The notes beneath the pieces were generated by a model. It worked only from the letters and a program-made list of their open reading frames with translations, was not told the DNA's origin and ran no database searches. Made by a program: the position numbers and the translations under genes. A DNA stretch of 64,000 bases from Pseudomonas tructae (GTDB lineage Bacteria > Pseudomonadota > Gammaproteobacteria > Pseudomonadales > Pseudomonadaceae). Shown here piece by piece: positions 1-8,464 of this stretch (the stretch's first letter is position 1; every line of letters starts with the position of its first letter). Location of the stretch: the NCBI RefSeq assembly GCF_004214895.1, contig NZ_CP035952.1, forward strand, positions 248,001 to 312,000, written 5' to 3'.

Positions 1-16
1 AGCCAGGAGCCATCCC

Positions 17-691
17 ATGAGCAATCCATTGAACTGGCACCCGGCCAAACGCCCGCAACCTGCGCCAGTGACCGGGCGCTTCATCCGCCTGGAAAAGCTC
101 GACCCCAAACGCGACCGCGATGACCTCTGGGAAGTGTTCCAGGGCCCCCAGGCCGACAACAGACTGTGGGACTACCTGGCGTACGGTCCGTTCAGCGAGC
201 GCGAAGACTTCGATCACTGGCTCGACACCAACGCCGCCAGCAACGACCCACTGTTCTACAGTGTCATTGACCTGGCCAGCGGCCAGACCCAGGGCATCCT
301 CAGCCTGATGTCGATCGTGCCTGACCAGGGCCGTATCGAGATTGGTCACATCGCCTTCGGCGCCGCCATGCAACGCACGCCCAAGGGCACTGAAGCCATC
401 TACCTGCTCGGCAAACTGGCGTTCGAGCTGGGCAACCGGCGCCTGGAATGGAAGTGCAACGATGACAACGCCCGCTCCAAGCGCGCTGCGCTGCGCTTTG
501 GCTTTACCTTCGAAGGGGTGTTTCGCAAGCACATGGTGATCAAGGACCGTAACCGCGACACGGCCTGGTTCTCGATCACCGACGACGAGTGGCCAACGAT
601 TGCGGCGGGGTTCGAGCGCTGGTTGGCACCCGATAACCAGCCGCCAGAGGGGCAGATGCGAACATTGGAAGCGTGCCGCACCAGTGCCTGA
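17..691 (+). CDS. GNAT-family N-acetyltransferase (RimJ/RimL type)
   Basis: This 224-residue protein resembles the RimJ/RimL branch of GNAT acetyltransferases, which move an acetyl group from acetyl-CoA to an amine. The N-terminal part has the typical opening (GRFIRLEKLDP, about residues 21-31). The core reads IEIGHIAFG followed by GTEAIYLLGKLAFE (about 107-137), which fits the strand and helix of the acetyl-CoA site. The sequence RLEWKCNDDNARSKRAALRFGFTFEGVFR (about 142-170) is the conserved late core where N-terminal acetyltransferases of this type place the Asn and the last strand. The ATG has a purine-rich stretch upstream (AGCCAGGAGCC). The substrate cannot be deduced. The start lies 17 bases from the window edge, so operon partners to the left are not visible. 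Confidence 0.85.
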   Translation: MSNPLNWHPAKRPQPAPVTGRFIRLEKLDPKRDRDDLWEVFQGPQADNRLWDYLAYGPFSEREDFDHWLDTNAASNDPLFYSVIDLASGQTQGILSLMSIVPDQGRIEIGHIAFGAAMQRTPKGTEAIYLLGKLAFELGNRRLEWKCNDDNARSKRAALRFGFTFEGVFRKHMVIKDRNRDTAWFSITDDEWPTIAAGFERWLAPDNQPPEGQMRTLEACRTSA

Positions 692-711
692 GGCCGTGCC
701 AGCGACCGCGT

Positions 712-990
712 CTAACTGACCTGCCGCTGGCGCTTGACCACGCCCATCTGCAAGCCGAATGGGCGAAATACCGCATTCAACGACTTCAGCGTCGGGTTAC
801 CTTCCCCCTGCTCAATCTGAATCAGCGTGCGCACCGATATCTTGCACATGCTCGCGAACTGGCTCTGATGCAAACCGGCCACCTCGACGCGCAAACGCCT
901 GACTGCAGTGCCAAGCTCCAATGATCCGTCAGCAATAGCAGTGCGCACACCTTCGATGAGTGATGTGCGTATATCGATAGAAACCGTCAT
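712..990 (-). CDS. HipB-like XRE transcriptional regulator
   Basis: The 92-residue protein contains an XRE/HipB-type helix-turn-helix at about residues 35-85 (LRVEVAGLHQSQFASMCKIS, then TLIQIEQGEGNP). Such proteins bind DNA, often as the antitoxin or autorepressor of a small operon. The ATG at 990 overlaps the stop of the upstream 57-codon ORF in an ATGA arrangement, so the two are probably translationally coupled. An ATG four codons further upstream exists in frame but would extend into the partner gene. Two copies of a 14-bp near-palindrome lie upstream (1194-1249) and are likely operators. No toxin domain is recognised in the partner, so calling it a toxin-antitoxin system would be speculative. 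Confidence 0.75.
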   Translation of the reverse strand: MTVSIDIRTSLIEGVRTAIADGSLELGTAVRRLRVEVAGLHQSQFASMCKISVRTLIQIEQGEGNPTLKSLNAVFRPFGLQMGVVKRQRQVS

Positions 991-1160
991 AGCAGCGCCC
1001 ACTCTTTCATGCGTTGTGGCAAATTTTTCAAAGCGATCGCCGGATGGTTCATGGTCGCTGCCGGAAGTCCCGTTTCGGCCAATAAATCGGGTAACGCGAG
1101 CAAATGACGAGCATCCTCACGCAGCTGCTCGAATGCGTCTTGCGGATCTACCATTTGCAT
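987..1160 (-). CDS. Small protein encoded upstream of the XRE regulator
   Basis: This 57-residue ORF starts MQMVDPQDAFEQLREDARHL and ends MKEWALL. I do not recognise a family. It overlaps the XRE regulator start by four bases (ATGA), which suggests one operon with translational coupling. It has no signal peptide or membrane segment and is predicted to be mostly helical. It could be the small partner of an antitoxin-like regulator or the remnant of a longer gene, because the regulator family is often paired with a larger toxin. The support is its position, its overlap and the promoter-like AT-rich DNA with operator repeats just upstream. Confidence 0.45.
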   Translation of the reverse strand: MQMVDPQDAFEQLREDARHLLALPDLLAETGLPAATMNHPAIALKNLPQRMKEWALL

Positions 1161-1193
1161 AGAGCTGGATTGTGAGAGGAAACATCAGACACC

Positions 1194-1249
1194 TGCAATA
1201 TCGTGCATATTCTTAAGTAAATGCCATGTCCCATCTGCAATATAGTGCA
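1194..1249. promoter_or_regulatory. Paired operator repeats TGCAATATNGTGCA
   Basis: TGCAATATCGTGCA (1194-1207) and TGCAATATAGTGCA (1236-1249) are near-identical 14-bp sites with TGCA at each end. They are 42 bp apart, about four helical turns. They sit in the AT-rich region upstream of the small XRE operon. Autoregulation by the XRE protein is inferred, not shown. Confidence 0.55.
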
Positions 1250-1343
1250 ACTTTTGCACAATAGCGATTCCGTAAAATGTATTTTAATGCAGAAAATAGA
1301 GAACCGTTAACCAGTAATCTGCATTAAGTTGCACACGGAAGAG

Positions 1344-1370
1344 CAAAAAAAGGGAGGCATACGCCCCCCA
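1344..1370 (-). terminator. Rho-independent terminator after pycB
   Basis: Read on the minus strand, GGGGGGCG and CCTCCC form a stem with one mismatch and a short loop, followed by a run of seven T. It lies 34 bp beyond the pycB stop codon, as expected for the end of the pycA-pycB unit. Confidence 0.7.
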
Positions 1371-1403
1371 GAGGTTAACCGCTTGTAGATGAGGGCCTGA
1401 AAA

Positions 1404-3212
1404 TCAGCCTTCGATCTCAATCAGGATCTCGCCCGGGTTGACCCGGTCACCCTTGGCCACATGAATGGCGGTGACCTTGCCGGCAATCGCCGCCTGCACT
1501 TCGGTCTCCATTTTCATTGCCTCGGTGATCAGCACCGGCTGGCCGGCTTTGACCGTGTCGCCTTCCTTGACCAGCACATCAACGATGTTGCCTGGCATGG
1601 TAGTGCTGACATGGCCCGGCGCACTGGCTTGCTTGCGTTTGCTGCTGCCACCGCCAACGAACTCGTTGAGCGGCTCGAACACCACTTCTTCCGGCATACC
1701 GTCGATGGACAGGTAGAAGTGCCGTTTGCCTTCGGCCTTGACGCCCACACCGGTGATGTCCACACGGTAGGTCTCGCCGTGCACATCGATGACGAACTCG
1801 GTCGGTACGCCCTCGCCACTGGCCGAAGCCACAGCACCAGCCTCTGGAATCGGCAACAGCACTTCCGGGGTCAGGGTGCCGGCCTCACGCTCCTCAAGGA
1901 ATTTGCGCCCGATGTCCGGGAACATGGCGTAGGTCAGTACGTCTTCTTCCGACTTGGCCAGGGCACCGATGTCGTTGCGCAGCTTGGTCATTTCCGGCTT
2001 GAGCAGGTCGGCCGGGCGTACGTCGATAACCTCTTCGCTGCCAATCGCCTGGCGCCTCAGATTTTCGTCGACCACACCCGGGGCCTTGCCGTAACCGCCT
2101 TGCAAGTACAACTTCACCTCGTTGGTGATGGTCTTGTAGCGCTCGCCGGCGAGCACGTTGAAGAATGCCTGGGTGCCGACGATCTGCGAGGTCGGGGTCA
2201 CCAGCGGCGGGAAGCCAAGGTCTTCACGCACCCGCGGGATTTCCGCCAGCACTTCGTTCATCCGATTGAGCGCACCCTGCTCCTTGAGCTGGTTGGCCAG
2301 GTTGGAAATCATCCCGCCGGGCACCTGGTTGACTTGCACCCGGGTATCGACGGCGGTGAATTCGCTTTCGAACTGGTGGTACTTCTTGCGCACGGCGTAG
2401 AAATACAGGCCGATTTCCTGCAACAGCTCCAGGCTCAGGCCGGTGTCGAACTCGCTGCCCTTGAGCGCGGCGACCATCGACTCGGTACCCGGATGGCTGG
2501 TGCCCCAGGCAAAGCTGGAGATCGCCGTGTCGATATGGTCGGCACCGTTCTCGATAGCCTTGAGCTGGCACATGGCAGCCAGGCCGGCGGTGTCGTGAGA
2601 ATGCACGAACACTGGCAGCGACTGCTCGGCCTTCAGCGCCTTGACCAGCTCGCCGGTGGCGAACGGCGTCAGCAGGCCGGCCATGTCCTTGATGGCCACC
2701 GAATCGCAGCCCATGGCTTCCATCTGCTTGGCCTGGGCAACGAAGGCCTCGATGGTGTGCACCGGGCTAGTGGTGTAGGCGATGGTACCCTGGGCATGTT
2801 TGCCGGCGGCCTTGACCGCTTCGATGGCCACACGCAGGTTACGCACATCGTTCATGGCATCGAAGATACGGAACACATCGATACCGTTGACTGCGGCCTT
2901 GGCGACGAAGGCTTTGACCACGTCGTCGCTGTAGTGGCGGTAGCCAAGCAGGTTCTGCCCGCGCAGGAGCATCTGCAAGCGGGTATTGGGCAGGGCCGCA
3001 CGCAGTTTGCGCAGGCGCTCCCACGGGTCTTCCTTGAGGAAGCGCACGCAGGCGTCGAAAGTGGCGCCGCCCCAGACTTCCAGCGACCAGTAGCCAACCT
3101 TGTCGAGCTTGTCGCAGATCGGCAGCATGTCTTCGGTACGCATGCGGGTGGCCAGCAGGGACTGGTGGGCGTCGCGCAGGATTGTGTCGGTTACAAAGAT
3201 TTTCTTGGACAT
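1404..3212 (-). CDS. pycB: Pyruvate carboxylase subunit B / oxaloacetate decarboxylase alpha-like
   Basis: This 602-residue protein joins a carboxyltransferase domain to a biotin carrier domain. With PycA it forms the two-subunit pyruvate carboxylase of pseudomonads, which makes oxaloacetate to refill the TCA cycle. The N-terminus reads VTDTILRDAHQSLLATRMRTED, the metal- and pyruvate-binding start of the carboxyltransferase barrel. The middle carries FDAMNDVRNL and HSHDTAGLAA. The C-terminus holds the biotinylation motif EAMKMETEV, with the modified Lys about 35 residues from the end, after an Ala/Lys-rich linker. It starts 10 bp after the pycA stop in the same direction. The oxaloacetate decarboxylase alpha family is nearly identical in architecture. 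Pairing with a biotin carboxylase gene and a LysR gene favours pyruvate carboxylase. Confidence 0.93.
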   Translation of the reverse strand: MSKKIFVTDTILRDAHQSLLATRMRTEDMLPICDKLDKVGYWSLEVWGGATFDACVRFLKEDPWERLRKLRAALPNTRLQMLLRGQNLLGYRHYSDDVVKAFVAKAAVNGIDVFRIFDAMNDVRNLRVAIEAVKAAGKHAQGTIAYTTSPVHTIEAFVAQAKQMEAMGCDSVAIKDMAGLLTPFATGELVKALKAEQSLPVFVHSHDTAGLAAMCQLKAIENGADHIDTAISSFAWGTSHPGTESMVAALKGSEFDTGLSLELLQEIGLYFYAVRKKYHQFESEFTAVDTRVQVNQVPGGMISNLANQLKEQGALNRMNEVLAEIPRVREDLGFPPLVTPTSQIVGTQAFFNVLAGERYKTITNEVKLYLQGGYGKAPGVVDENLRRQAIGSEEVIDVRPADLLKPEMTKLRNDIGALAKSEEDVLTYAMFPDIGRKFLEEREAGTLTPEVLLPIPEAGAVASASGEGVPTEFVIDVHGETYRVDITGVGVKAEGKRHFYLSIDGMPEEVVFEPLNEFVGGGSSKRKQASAPGHVSTTMPGNIVDVLVKEGDTVKAGQPVLITEAMKMETEVQAAIAGKVTAIHVAKGDRVNPGEILIEIEG

Positions 3213-3222
3213 TATGGGTTCC

Positions 3223-4638
3223 TCACAGGCCTGCGTGGGCGGCGATGGCGGCGGCGATGGCCAGGGCCAGCTCTTCGGGTTTGCGCTTGATCGAGTAGTT
3301 GGTCAGTTCCGGATGGCTTTCAACGAAACTGGTATTGAACTGACCGCTGCGAAATTCCGGATTGCGCAGGATTTCCTGGTAATAGGCGGCGGTGGTCTTT
3401 ACCCCTTGCACGCGCATGTCGTCCAGGGCCCGCAGGCCGCGGTCCATGGCTTCTTCCCAGGTCAGCGCCCAGACCACCAGTTTCAGGCACATCGAATCGT
3501 AGAACGGTGGAATGGTGTAGCCGGTGTAGATCGCTGTGTCGGTACGCACGCCCGGGCCGCCGGGGGCGTAGTAGCGGGTGATCTTGCCGAAGCTGGGCAG
3601 GAAGTTGTTCTTCGGGTCTTCGGCGTTGATCCGGAACTGCAGCGCGAAGCCGCGGTGCTGGATGTCTTCCTGCTTGACCGACAGCGGCAAACCGGAGGCG
3701 ATGCGAATCTGCTCGCGAACGATGTCGATGCCGGTGATTTCTTCGGTGATGGTGTGTTCCACCTGCACCCGGGTGTTCATCTCCATGAAGTACACCTCGC
3801 CATCGGCGAGCAGGAACTCCACGGTGCCGGCGTTCTCATACCCCACGGCCTTGGCCGCGCGCACCGACAGGTCGCCGATATAGGCACGCTGTTCGGGGGT
3901 TAGTTGCGGGCTTGGGGCGATTTCGATGAGCTTCTGGTTACGCCGCTGGATCGAGCAATCGCGCTCGAACAGGTGCACGACGTTGCCGAAGCTGTCACCC
4001 AGGATTTGCGCCTCGATGTGCTTGGGATTGACGATGCATTTTTCCAGGAACACTTCTGCCGAACCGAAGGCCTTGGTGGCTTCGGAGATGACCCGCGGGA
4101 AGGCTTGCTCCAGCTCCTCACGGCTGTTGCAACGGCGAATACCGCGACCGCCACCGCCGGAGGTGGCCTTGAGCATCACCGGATAACCGATGCGATCGCC
4201 CTCCACCAGGGCCTCGTGGATGTCGGCGACGTTGCCTTCAGTACCAGGGGTGACGGGTACACCGGCCTTGATCATGCTGCGACGGGCTTCGGTCTTGTCA
4301 CCCATGCGACGAATGACTTCTGCCGCCGGGCCTATGAACTTGATTCCACGTTCGGCGCAGATGTCCGCAAGTTCAGCGTTTTCCGACAGAAAGCCATAAC
4401 CGGGATGCAGTGCATCACAACCGGTTTCCACCGCCAGGTTCACCAGCTTGCGCGGGTTGAGGTAACCGGCCAGGGGCTCGGCACCAATACTGTGGGCCTC
4501 ATCGGCACGTTTGACGTGCAAGGCGTGGCGGTCGGCGTCGGAGTAGATCGCCACGGAACGGATGCCCATCTCGGCGCAGGCACGCACGATTCGAACAGCA
4601 ATTTCACCGCGGTTGGCGATCAGGATCTTTTTTATCAC
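3223..4638 (-). CDS. pycA: Pyruvate carboxylase subunit A (biotin carboxylase)
   Basis: This 471-residue biotin carboxylase charges the biotin on PycB with bicarbonate, using ATP. It opens with IKKILIANRGEIAVRIVRAC, the hallmark of the family. It has a glycine-rich ATP-grasp loop (KATSGGGGRGIR), the active-site stretch MEMNTRVQVEHTITEE, and a biotin carboxylase C-terminal domain (INAEDP). I chose the GTG at 4638 because the conserved protein begins exactly there; the longer in-frame extension is not family-like. It is divergent from pycR across a 188-bp region holding a 16-bp inverted repeat. PycA is first in the pycA-pycB operon. Confidence 0.93.
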   Translation of the reverse strand: MIKKILIANRGEIAVRIVRACAEMGIRSVAIYSDADRHALHVKRADEAHSIGAEPLAGYLNPRKLVNLAVETGCDALHPGYGFLSENAELADICAERGIKFIGPAAEVIRRMGDKTEARRSMIKAGVPVTPGTEGNVADIHEALVEGDRIGYPVMLKATSGGGGRGIRRCNSREELEQAFPRVISEATKAFGSAEVFLEKCIVNPKHIEAQILGDSFGNVVHLFERDCSIQRRNQKLIEIAPSPQLTPEQRAYIGDLSVRAAKAVGYENAGTVEFLLADGEVYFMEMNTRVQVEHTITEEITGIDIVREQIRIASGLPLSVKQEDIQHRGFALQFRINAEDPKNNFLPSFGKITRYYAPGGPGVRTDTAIYTGYTIPPFYDSMCLKLVVWALTWEEAMDRGLRALDDMRVQGVKTTAAYYQEILRNPEFRSGQFNTSFVESHPELTNYSIKRKPEELALAIAAAIAAHAGL

Positions 4639-4774
4639 TGGAGTATTCCCAAGGCCGCTAGAACAAACGAGCCGGCAATGCCGGTCGGCGCGTGACCCAT
4701 CGTCGCTGGCCAGTCGCATCTTTACCCTAGCGCTGTCTCTGGATAAATAAAAATCAATATTTATTAGGGTGTGC

Positions 4775-4790
4775 ATAAGCAAAAGCTTAT
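4775..4790. promoter_or_regulatory. Perfect inverted repeat in the pycA-pycR intergenic region
   Basis: ATAAGC-AAAA-GCTTAT is a perfect inverted repeat between the divergent pycA and pycR starts. LysR-type regulators usually bind dyad sites in such regions, so PycR is the natural candidate. This is inference from position. Confidence 0.5.
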
Positions 4791-4826
4791 AGTGCTGTTA
4801 CAAGGTTTTGCCAAGGCGTGAGAAAA

Positions 4827-5789
4827 ATGCGTAAGTCATTGATGCGTATGACATTGCGTCAACTTCAGATCTTCAATGAGGTCTGTGATTTGCGTTCCTA
4901 CAGCCGGGCGGCCGAGGAGATGAACCTGACGCAACCCGCCGTTAGTCTACAGATCCGCCAACTGGAAGAACTGGTCGGCCAACCGCTGTTCGAGTACGTC
5001 GGCAAGAAGCTCTACCTGACCGAAGCCGCAGAAGCGCTGCAGCGCGCCAGCCGGGATATCTTCGGCCGCCTGGAAAGCCTCGATATGCAGCTCTCGGATA
5101 TGCAGGGCTCGCTGCAGGGGCAGCTGAAGCTGGCAGTCGAATCCAGCGCCAAGTACTTCGTCCCGCACCTGTTCGCCGCCTTCAAACGCCTGCACCCGGA
5201 AGTCAATCTTACCCTCACGGTGGTCAACCGGGCCCAGGCCATCCGTCGCCTCTCGGACAACCGCGATGATCTGATCATCATGTCCATGGTGCCGCAGGAC
5301 ATGGGCCTGGAGTTCCTGCCGTTCCTCAACAACCCGATTGTCGCCGTCGCCCCGCCTGATCACCCGCTGTGCAAGCTCGATAGCCTGCGCCTGCAGGACC
5401 TGGAGCCGCATACCTTGCTGGTACGCGAACAGGGATCGGGGACGCGCAAGGCCTGCGAGGAATACTTCAAGGAAAAGCGCGTGCACTTCACTCAGACGCT
5501 GGAAGTAGCCTCGGCCGATGCTCAGCGTGAGTGCGTGATTGCCGGCCTGGGCATCGCCCTGCTGACCCGCCACGCCCTGAACCTGGAACTGGCCACAGGC
5601 GTGCTGCGCGAGCTGCCGGTTGAGGAACTGCCGCTGTACCGCAGTTGGTGCGTGGTGCAATCCAAGGCCAAGCGGCAGTCGCCGGTGGCCCTGGCGTTTT
5701 TAGCGTTCATTCGCAGCGAACGTGCACAGATCAGCGGGCTTGTTGAGCGTTTCTCTGGGATTGTGCCGCCGATACCTGCCACACATTGA
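4827..5789 (+). CDS. pycR: LysR-family regulator of pyruvate carboxylase
   Basis: This LysR-type regulator (320 residues from the ATG at 4827) has an N-terminal winged helix-turn-helix (RQLQIFNEVCDLRSYSRAAE then MNLTQPAVSLQIRQLEELVG). A periplasmic-binding-protein-like effector domain follows from about residue 95. It is divergent from pycA, the usual layout for PycR in Pseudomonas. A GTG nine bases upstream is also in frame. The inverted repeat at 4775-4790 is its likely binding site. The last 59 bases overlap an opposite-strand small gene. The ligand is unknown. Confidence 0.85.
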   Translation: MRKSLMRMTLRQLQIFNEVCDLRSYSRAAEEMNLTQPAVSLQIRQLEELVGQPLFEYVGKKLYLTEAAEALQRASRDIFGRLESLDMQLSDMQGSLQGQLKLAVESSAKYFVPHLFAAFKRLHPEVNLTLTVVNRAQAIRRLSDNRDDLIIMSMVPQDMGLEFLPFLNNPIVAVAPPDHPLCKLDSLRLQDLEPHTLLVREQGSGTRKACEEYFKEKRVHFTQTLEVASADAQRECVIAGLGIALLTRHALNLELATGVLRELPVEELPLYRSWCVVQSKAKRQSPVALAFLAFIRSERAQISGLVERFSGIVPPIPATH

Positions 5790-5949
5790 CGCTCTGCACG
5801 TCGGCGTAGTCGGTGATTTCCTGCAGCAGACGGCGCTGCTCGGAGTAGCTTTCGATCGCGCGGCGAAACTCCATGCGGCGCTGGTCTTTTTCCTGCTGCT
5901 TGCGGGATTTGGCGTTGGGTTGGTACGAGCCATCGAATTCACGAGCCAT
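5731..5949 (-). CDS. Small basic protein, PA3496-like family
   Basis: This 72-residue, highly charged protein (MAREFDGSYQPNAKSRKQQE, then RRMEFRRAIESYSEQRRLLQ) resembles the short Pseudomonas family annotated as PA3496-like putative envelope integrity proteins. I recall that family from the pattern RRAIE-x-Y-x-E-x-RRL. It has no signal peptide or membrane segment. Its 3' end overlaps the 3' end of pycR by 59 bp in the convergent orientation. Position between pycR and hexR is the same as in P. putida. A purine-rich GGGAGATATGCA precedes the ATG. Function is unknown. Confidence 0.65.
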   Translation of the reverse strand: MAREFDGSYQPNAKSRKQQEKDQRRMEFRRAIESYSEQRRLLQEITDYADVQSVNVWQVSAAQSQRNAQQAR

Positions 5950-6050
5950 TGCATATCTCCCTTTTCGAGTGCGGGAGCTTCAGCCTGACGTCATGGCATT
6001 ACGGTTTGGCGGCGCGCCAATGACAAATCAATGAACCTGTGGGAACGGGC

Positions 6051-6917
6051 TCAGTCGTCCATCGCCTTGATCGACTTGGGCGACAAGCGCAGGCTGCGCA
6101 AGCTGCGTTTGACGCTTTTCAAGTGGTTGACCAGGCTTGGGCCGCGGGCCATGGCAACGCCCATGGCCAGCACGTCGATCACCACCAGGTGGGCGATACG
6201 CGAGGTCAGCGGGGTGTAGATTTCGGTGTCTTCGTGCACATCGATGGCCAGGTTGACGGTCGACAGCTCCGCCAGTGGTGTCTGGCTCGGGCACAGGGTA
6301 ATCAGCGTAGCGCCGCTTTCACGCACCAGGTTGGCAGTGATCAGCAGGTCCTTGGAACGCCCCGACTGGGAAATGCAGATGGCCACGTCGCCAGGCTTGA
6401 GGGTTACCGCCGACATCGCCTGCATGTGTGGATCGGAGTAGGCCGCAGCAGTCAGCAACAGGCGGAAGAACTTGTGCTGAGCATCGGCCGCCACCGCGCC
6501 GGAGGCACCAAAACCGTAGAACTCGACGCGCTGGGCCTGGGCCATGGCGGTCACGGCACGCTGCAAGGCCTGTGCATCGAGGTGCTCACGCACTTCCATC
6601 AGGGTATGCAGGGTGGTGTCGAAAATTTTCAGGCTGTAGTCGGCAACCGAGTCGTCTTCATGAATGGCGAACTGGCCGAAACTCGCACCCGCCGCCAGGC
6701 TCTGGGCCAGCTTGAGCTTGAGGTCCTGGAAACCGGAACAACCGATCGCACGGCAAAAACGCACGATGGTCGGCTCACTGATGCCGACACTGTGGGCAAG
6801 GTCAGCCATGGAGCTGTGCATGACGGCTGCAGGATCAAGCAGCACGTGATCGGCAACCTTGAGTTCCGATTTGCGTAGCAGATGGCGCGACTGGGCGATG
6901 TGTTGCAACAGATTCAA
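6051..6917 (-). CDS. hexR: HexR, RpiR-family repressor of glucose catabolism
   Basis: This 288-residue protein has an RpiR-type helix-turn-helix at the N-terminus (SELKVADHVLLDPAAVMHSS, then MADLAHSVGISEPTIVRFCR). A SIS sugar-phosphate-binding domain covers about residues 125-255 (VEFYGFGASGAVAADAQHKF and CISQSGRSKDLL). HexR of Pseudomonas represses zwf, edd and gap operons and is released by 2-keto-3-deoxy-6-phosphogluconate. It is divergent from a glucose-6-phosphate dehydrogenase gene with a perfect palindrome between them, which fits this role. P. putida has more than one RpiR-type gene, so exact orthology is likely but not proven. Confidence 0.88.
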   Translation of the reverse strand: MNLLQHIAQSRHLLRKSELKVADHVLLDPAAVMHSSMADLAHSVGISEPTIVRFCRAIGCSGFQDLKLKLAQSLAAGASFGQFAIHEDDSVADYSLKIFDTTLHTLMEVREHLDAQALQRAVTAMAQAQRVEFYGFGASGAVAADAQHKFFRLLLTAAAYSDPHMQAMSAVTLKPGDVAICISQSGRSKDLLITANLVRESGATLITLCPSQTPLAELSTVNLAIDVHEDTEIYTPLTSRIAHLVVIDVLAMGVAMARGPSLVNHLKSVKRSLRSLRLSPKSIKAMDD

Positions 6918-6961
6918 GGGCAGGACTCGGTTATGATCGACTGACCGGGTTGTAGCTTTCT

Positions 6962-6976
6962 TGTAGTTATACTACA
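6962..6976. promoter_or_regulatory. HexR operator
   Basis: TGTAGT-TAT-ACTACA is a perfect palindrome in the short region between the divergent hexR and zwf genes. It matches the TTGT-N7/8-ACAA pattern known for Pseudomonas HexR sites. It can control zwf and hexR itself. Confidence 0.8.
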
Positions 6977-7021
6977 TGACCAGCGACCCGCCCAGCTAAA
7001 CGAACTAGGAGAGTGGTGGTA

Positions 7022-8464
7022 TTGACTATCCCTTGCGACATCATGGTGTTCGGCGGCACCGGTGACCTGGCCCTGCACAAACTGCTTCCGGCGCTCTACC
7101 ACCTGTATCGCGAGGCTCGCCTGCACGCAGCCGTACGCATCATCGCCCTGGCCCGCAGCAATCTGCCGCGCAGCGAATTCCTCAAGCTTGCCGAACGCCG
7201 CTGTCGGGCGCAGATCGCCCGGGCCGACTTCGACGAGGATGTCTGGGCACGTTTCTCGGCGCGGTTGGACTACTTCCCCATGGATGCCTCGCAAAGCGCC
7301 GATTTCGTCCGCCTGGCGCGGTTTCTCGGCGAAGCGGGCGGCCTGACCCGCATCTACTACCTGGCCACCGCCCCCAACCTGTTCGTACCGATTGCCAACC
7401 ACCTGAAAATCGCCGGGCTGGCCGATCACGACGCGCGCATCGTGCTGGAAAAACCCATCGGCCATTCGCTGGAGTCGGCCACGGCAATCAACGAAGCCTT
7501 TGGCGCCGTTTTTGCCGAATCGCAGGTGTTTCGTATAGACCACTACCTGGGCAAGGAAACGGTGCAGAACCTCATGGCCCTGCGCTTTGCCAACGCCCTG
7601 CTCGAGCCGGTGTGGCGCAACAGCCAGATCGACCACGTGCAGATCAGCGTGTGCGAAACCCTCGGGGTCGAGAACCGCGGCGCCTACTACGACCGTGCCG
7701 GCGCCACCCGCGACATGCTGCAGAACCACCTGCTGCAGTTGCTCTGCCTGGTGGCCATGGAGCCGCCGGCGCAGTTCGAGGCCGAATCGGTGCGCGACGA
7801 GAAAGTGAAGATCCTCAAGGCCCTGCAACCGATCAGCGACCAGGATGTGCAGGACAAGACCGTGCGCGGCCAGTACAGCGCCGGCAAGATTGGCGGTCAG
7901 GAAGTTCCGGCCTACTACTTCGAGAAAGATGTCGACAACGACAGCGATACCGAGACCTTCGTCGCCGTTGAAGCGCACATCAACAACTGGCGCTGGGCCG
8001 GGGTGCCCTTCTACCTGCGCACTGGCAAGCGCCTGGCCAAGCGCTCGTCGCAGATTGTCATCCAGTTCAAACCAGTGCCGCACCGCCTGTTCGAAGGCGG
8101 CCAGGCCAACCAGTTGCTGATACAGCTACAACCCGATGAACGGATCAGCCTGCAGATGATGACCAAGACCCCCGGCAAAGGCATGCGCCTGGAACCGGTG
8201 GAGCTGAACCTGAACCTGGCCCAGGTGTTTGGCCAAACTCGCCGCTGGGACGCCTACGAGCGGCTGCTGCTGGATGTGCTCGAAGGCGACTCGACGCTGT
8301 TCATGCGCCGTGACGAGGTCGAGGCGGCCTGGGCCTGGATCGACCCAATCCTGACCGGCTGGCAGGAGCACTTCCAGGCGCCGCGGCCTTACCACGCCGG
8401 CAGCAACGGCCCGGACCAGGCCCACAGCCTGCTGGCACACCAGGGGCGTGCCTGGCATCTCTAA
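7022..8464 (+). CDS. zwf: Glucose-6-phosphate 1-dehydrogenase
   Basis: This 480-residue enzyme oxidises glucose-6-phosphate to 6-phosphogluconolactone, feeding the Entner-Doudoroff pathway. The dinucleotide-binding start is FGGTGDLALHKLLPALYHL. The catalytic signature is RIDHYLGKETVQN, with the active-site His. The C-terminal substrate domain contains RWAGVPFYLRTGKRL. I chose the TTG at 7022: homologues begin MTIPCDI, and the AGGAG sequence lies 10 bp upstream. GTG codons at 7013 and 7016 are alternatives. The gene faces hexR across a HexR-type operator. No pgl or eda follows, so this is a stand-alone zwf copy. Its stop codon interlocks with that of the convergent GGDEF/EAL gene. Confidence 0.93.
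   Translation: MTIPCDIMVFGGTGDLALHKLLPALYHLYREARLHAAVRIIALARSNLPRSEFLKLAERRCRAQIARADFDEDVWARFSARLDYFPMDASQSADFVRLARFLGEAGGLTRIYYLATAPNLFVPIANHLKIAGLADHDARIVLEKPIGHSLESATAINEAFGAVFAESQVFRIDHYLGKETVQNLMALRFANALLEPVWRNSQIDHVQISVCETLGVENRGAYYDRAGATRDMLQNHLLQLLCLVAMEPPAQFEAESVRDEKVKILKALQPISDQDVQDKTVRGQYSAGKIGGQEVPAYYFEKDVDNDSDTETFVAVEAHINNWRWAGVPFYLRTGKRLAKRSSQIVIQFKPVPHRLFEGGQANQLLIQLQPDERISLQMMTKTPGKGMRLEPVELNLNLAQVFGQTRRWDAYERLLLDVLEGDSTLFMRRDEVEAAWAWIDPILTGWQEHFQAPRPYHAGSNGPDQAHSLLAHQGRAWHL

Noticed and set aside
1461..3290. 609-codon open frame antisense to pycB
   Set aside because: It is the mirror of a highly conserved biotin enzyme. High GC third positions keep the opposite frame open. 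It has no family features.
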